A stretch of 13,393 nt of DNA, taken from positions 1-13,393 of the forward strand of contig CAIYXH010000129.1 of the NCBI GenBank assembly GCA_903930195.1. Reading direction: 5' to 3'. Below, piece by piece: positions 13,134 to 13,393 of this stretch (positions are counted from its first letter, which is position 1; each line of letters opens with the position of its first letter). The notes under the pieces are model-generated. The model saw nothing but the letters and a program-made list of their open reading frames with translations, ran no database searches and was not told the DNA's origin. This stretch comes from an uncultured Actinomycetes bacterium (GTDB lineage Bacteria > Actinomycetota > Thermoleophilia > Gaiellales > Gaiellaceae). The translations under genes were made by a program, and so were the position numbers.

Positions 13134-13393
13134 CTAGACCGCGTCGGGCGCGGGGGCCGGCTCGCGCACGAAGAGCACGCGGGCGGCGGGACGCGGCAGC
13201 CACCAGTTCCAGCGGCCGAGCAGGCGCATCAGCGACGGCACGAGCAGCGCACGGATGATCGTCGCGTCGAAGATGATCCCCGCCGCGAGGCCGATCCCGA
13301 ACTGCTTGATATCGAGGCCGGGGCTCGAGGAGAGCACGATGAACGCGAACATCAGGATCGTCGCGGCGCTCGTCACGAGCTTGCCCGTGCGCG
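13134..13393 (-). CDS. MMPL/RND family transporter, C-terminal fragment (cut by window edge)
   Basis: The minus-strand frame is open to the right edge and ends with TAG at 13134-13136, giving the last ~86 residues of a protein that is usually 700-1000 residues long. It shows the final membrane hairpin of MMPL proteins: TSAATILMFAFIVLSSSP, a short loop, then FGIGLAAGIIFDATIIRALLVPSLM, followed by the family's LLGRWNWWLP end and a Pro/Ala-rich tail. MMPL proteins are proton-driven inner-membrane exporters of lipids, glycolipids or other hydrophobic compounds; substrate cannot be told from this part. The codon at 13376 (GTG) is internal, not a start. The next gene, asnB, begins 26 nt downstream in the same direction, so read-through is possible. 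Confidence 0.9.
   Translation of the reverse strand, partial: RTGKLVTSAATILMFAFIVLSSSPGLDIKQFGIGLAAGIIFDATIIRALLVPSLMRLLGRWNWWLPRPAARVLFVREPAPAPDAV

Noticed and set aside
13108..13203. N-terminal extension of asnB
   Set aside because: Class II amidotransferases need Cys at position 2, given exactly by the ATG at 13107; the extension overlaps the MMPL gene and is Arg/Ala-rich.
1..13393. CRISPR array, insertion sequence, prophage, toxin-antitoxin or defence system
   Set aside because: No direct-repeat array, transposase, integrase, small gene pair or defence domain was seen on either strand; the genes are chromosomal metabolism, repair and envelope functions.

Overview
The window is GC-rich and gene-dense, with short intergenic gaps. 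It suggests an actinobacterium, plausibly of the deep-branching Thermoleophilia type (Gaiellales/Solirubrobacterales). The signs are a futalosine-route menaquinone cluster, a UvrD2-type helicase with a C-terminal HRDC domain, an MMPL transporter ending in the actinobacterial-looking GRWNWW tail, and several starts that look leaderless behind a TAnnnT -10 element. The lineage is an inference; no rRNA or marker gene is present.

Layout, left to right. (1) Positions 1-2344, + strand: the tail of mqnE, then complete mqnA and mqnC. They are tightly packed, with Shine-Dalgarno sites for the two downstream genes, and encode chorismate-to-menaquinone steps of the futalosine pathway. (2) Positions 2345-2473: an intergenic region with two related hairpins built on GGGACAG/GTCCC arms. 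(3) Positions 2474-4162, +: a secreted phosphodiester-glycosidase-family (NAGPA) protein whose usual DGGGS active-site segment is replaced. (4) Positions 4172-7759, +: a DedA membrane protein, a DegT/DnrJ/EryC1-type PLP sugar aminotransferase and a membrane-bound FlaA1/PglF/WbpM-type nucleotide-sugar 4,6-dehydratase, all overlapping. The last two probably make a UDP-4-amino-4,6-dideoxy sugar for a surface glycan. (5) Positions 7810-9699, +: a UvrD2-like helicase. (6) Positions 9779-13107, - strand: an operon of an AsnB-type glutamine amidotransferase, a DUF354 (glycosyltransferase-fold) protein and a Nudix hydrolase, converging on uvrD2. (7) Positions 13134-13393, -: the C-terminal end of an MMPL/RND transporter cut by the window edge.

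The theme outside the mqn cluster and the helicase is cell-surface glycan chemistry: making an amino-dideoxy sugar, amidation, a glycosyltransferase-like protein, a glycosidase-like exported protein and a lipid-flipping-type DedA. Starts that head transcription units have no Shine-Dalgarno sequence but carry TAnnnT 6-11 nt upstream, while three internal operon starts (mqnA, mqnC, DUF354) have a Shine-Dalgarno. I found no tRNA, rRNA, CRISPR, insertion sequence, prophage or defence system. The most noteworthy observations are the substituted glycosidase active site, the paired hairpins, the missing zinc-binding cysteines in UvrD2 and the amidotransferase-DUF354-Nudix operon.
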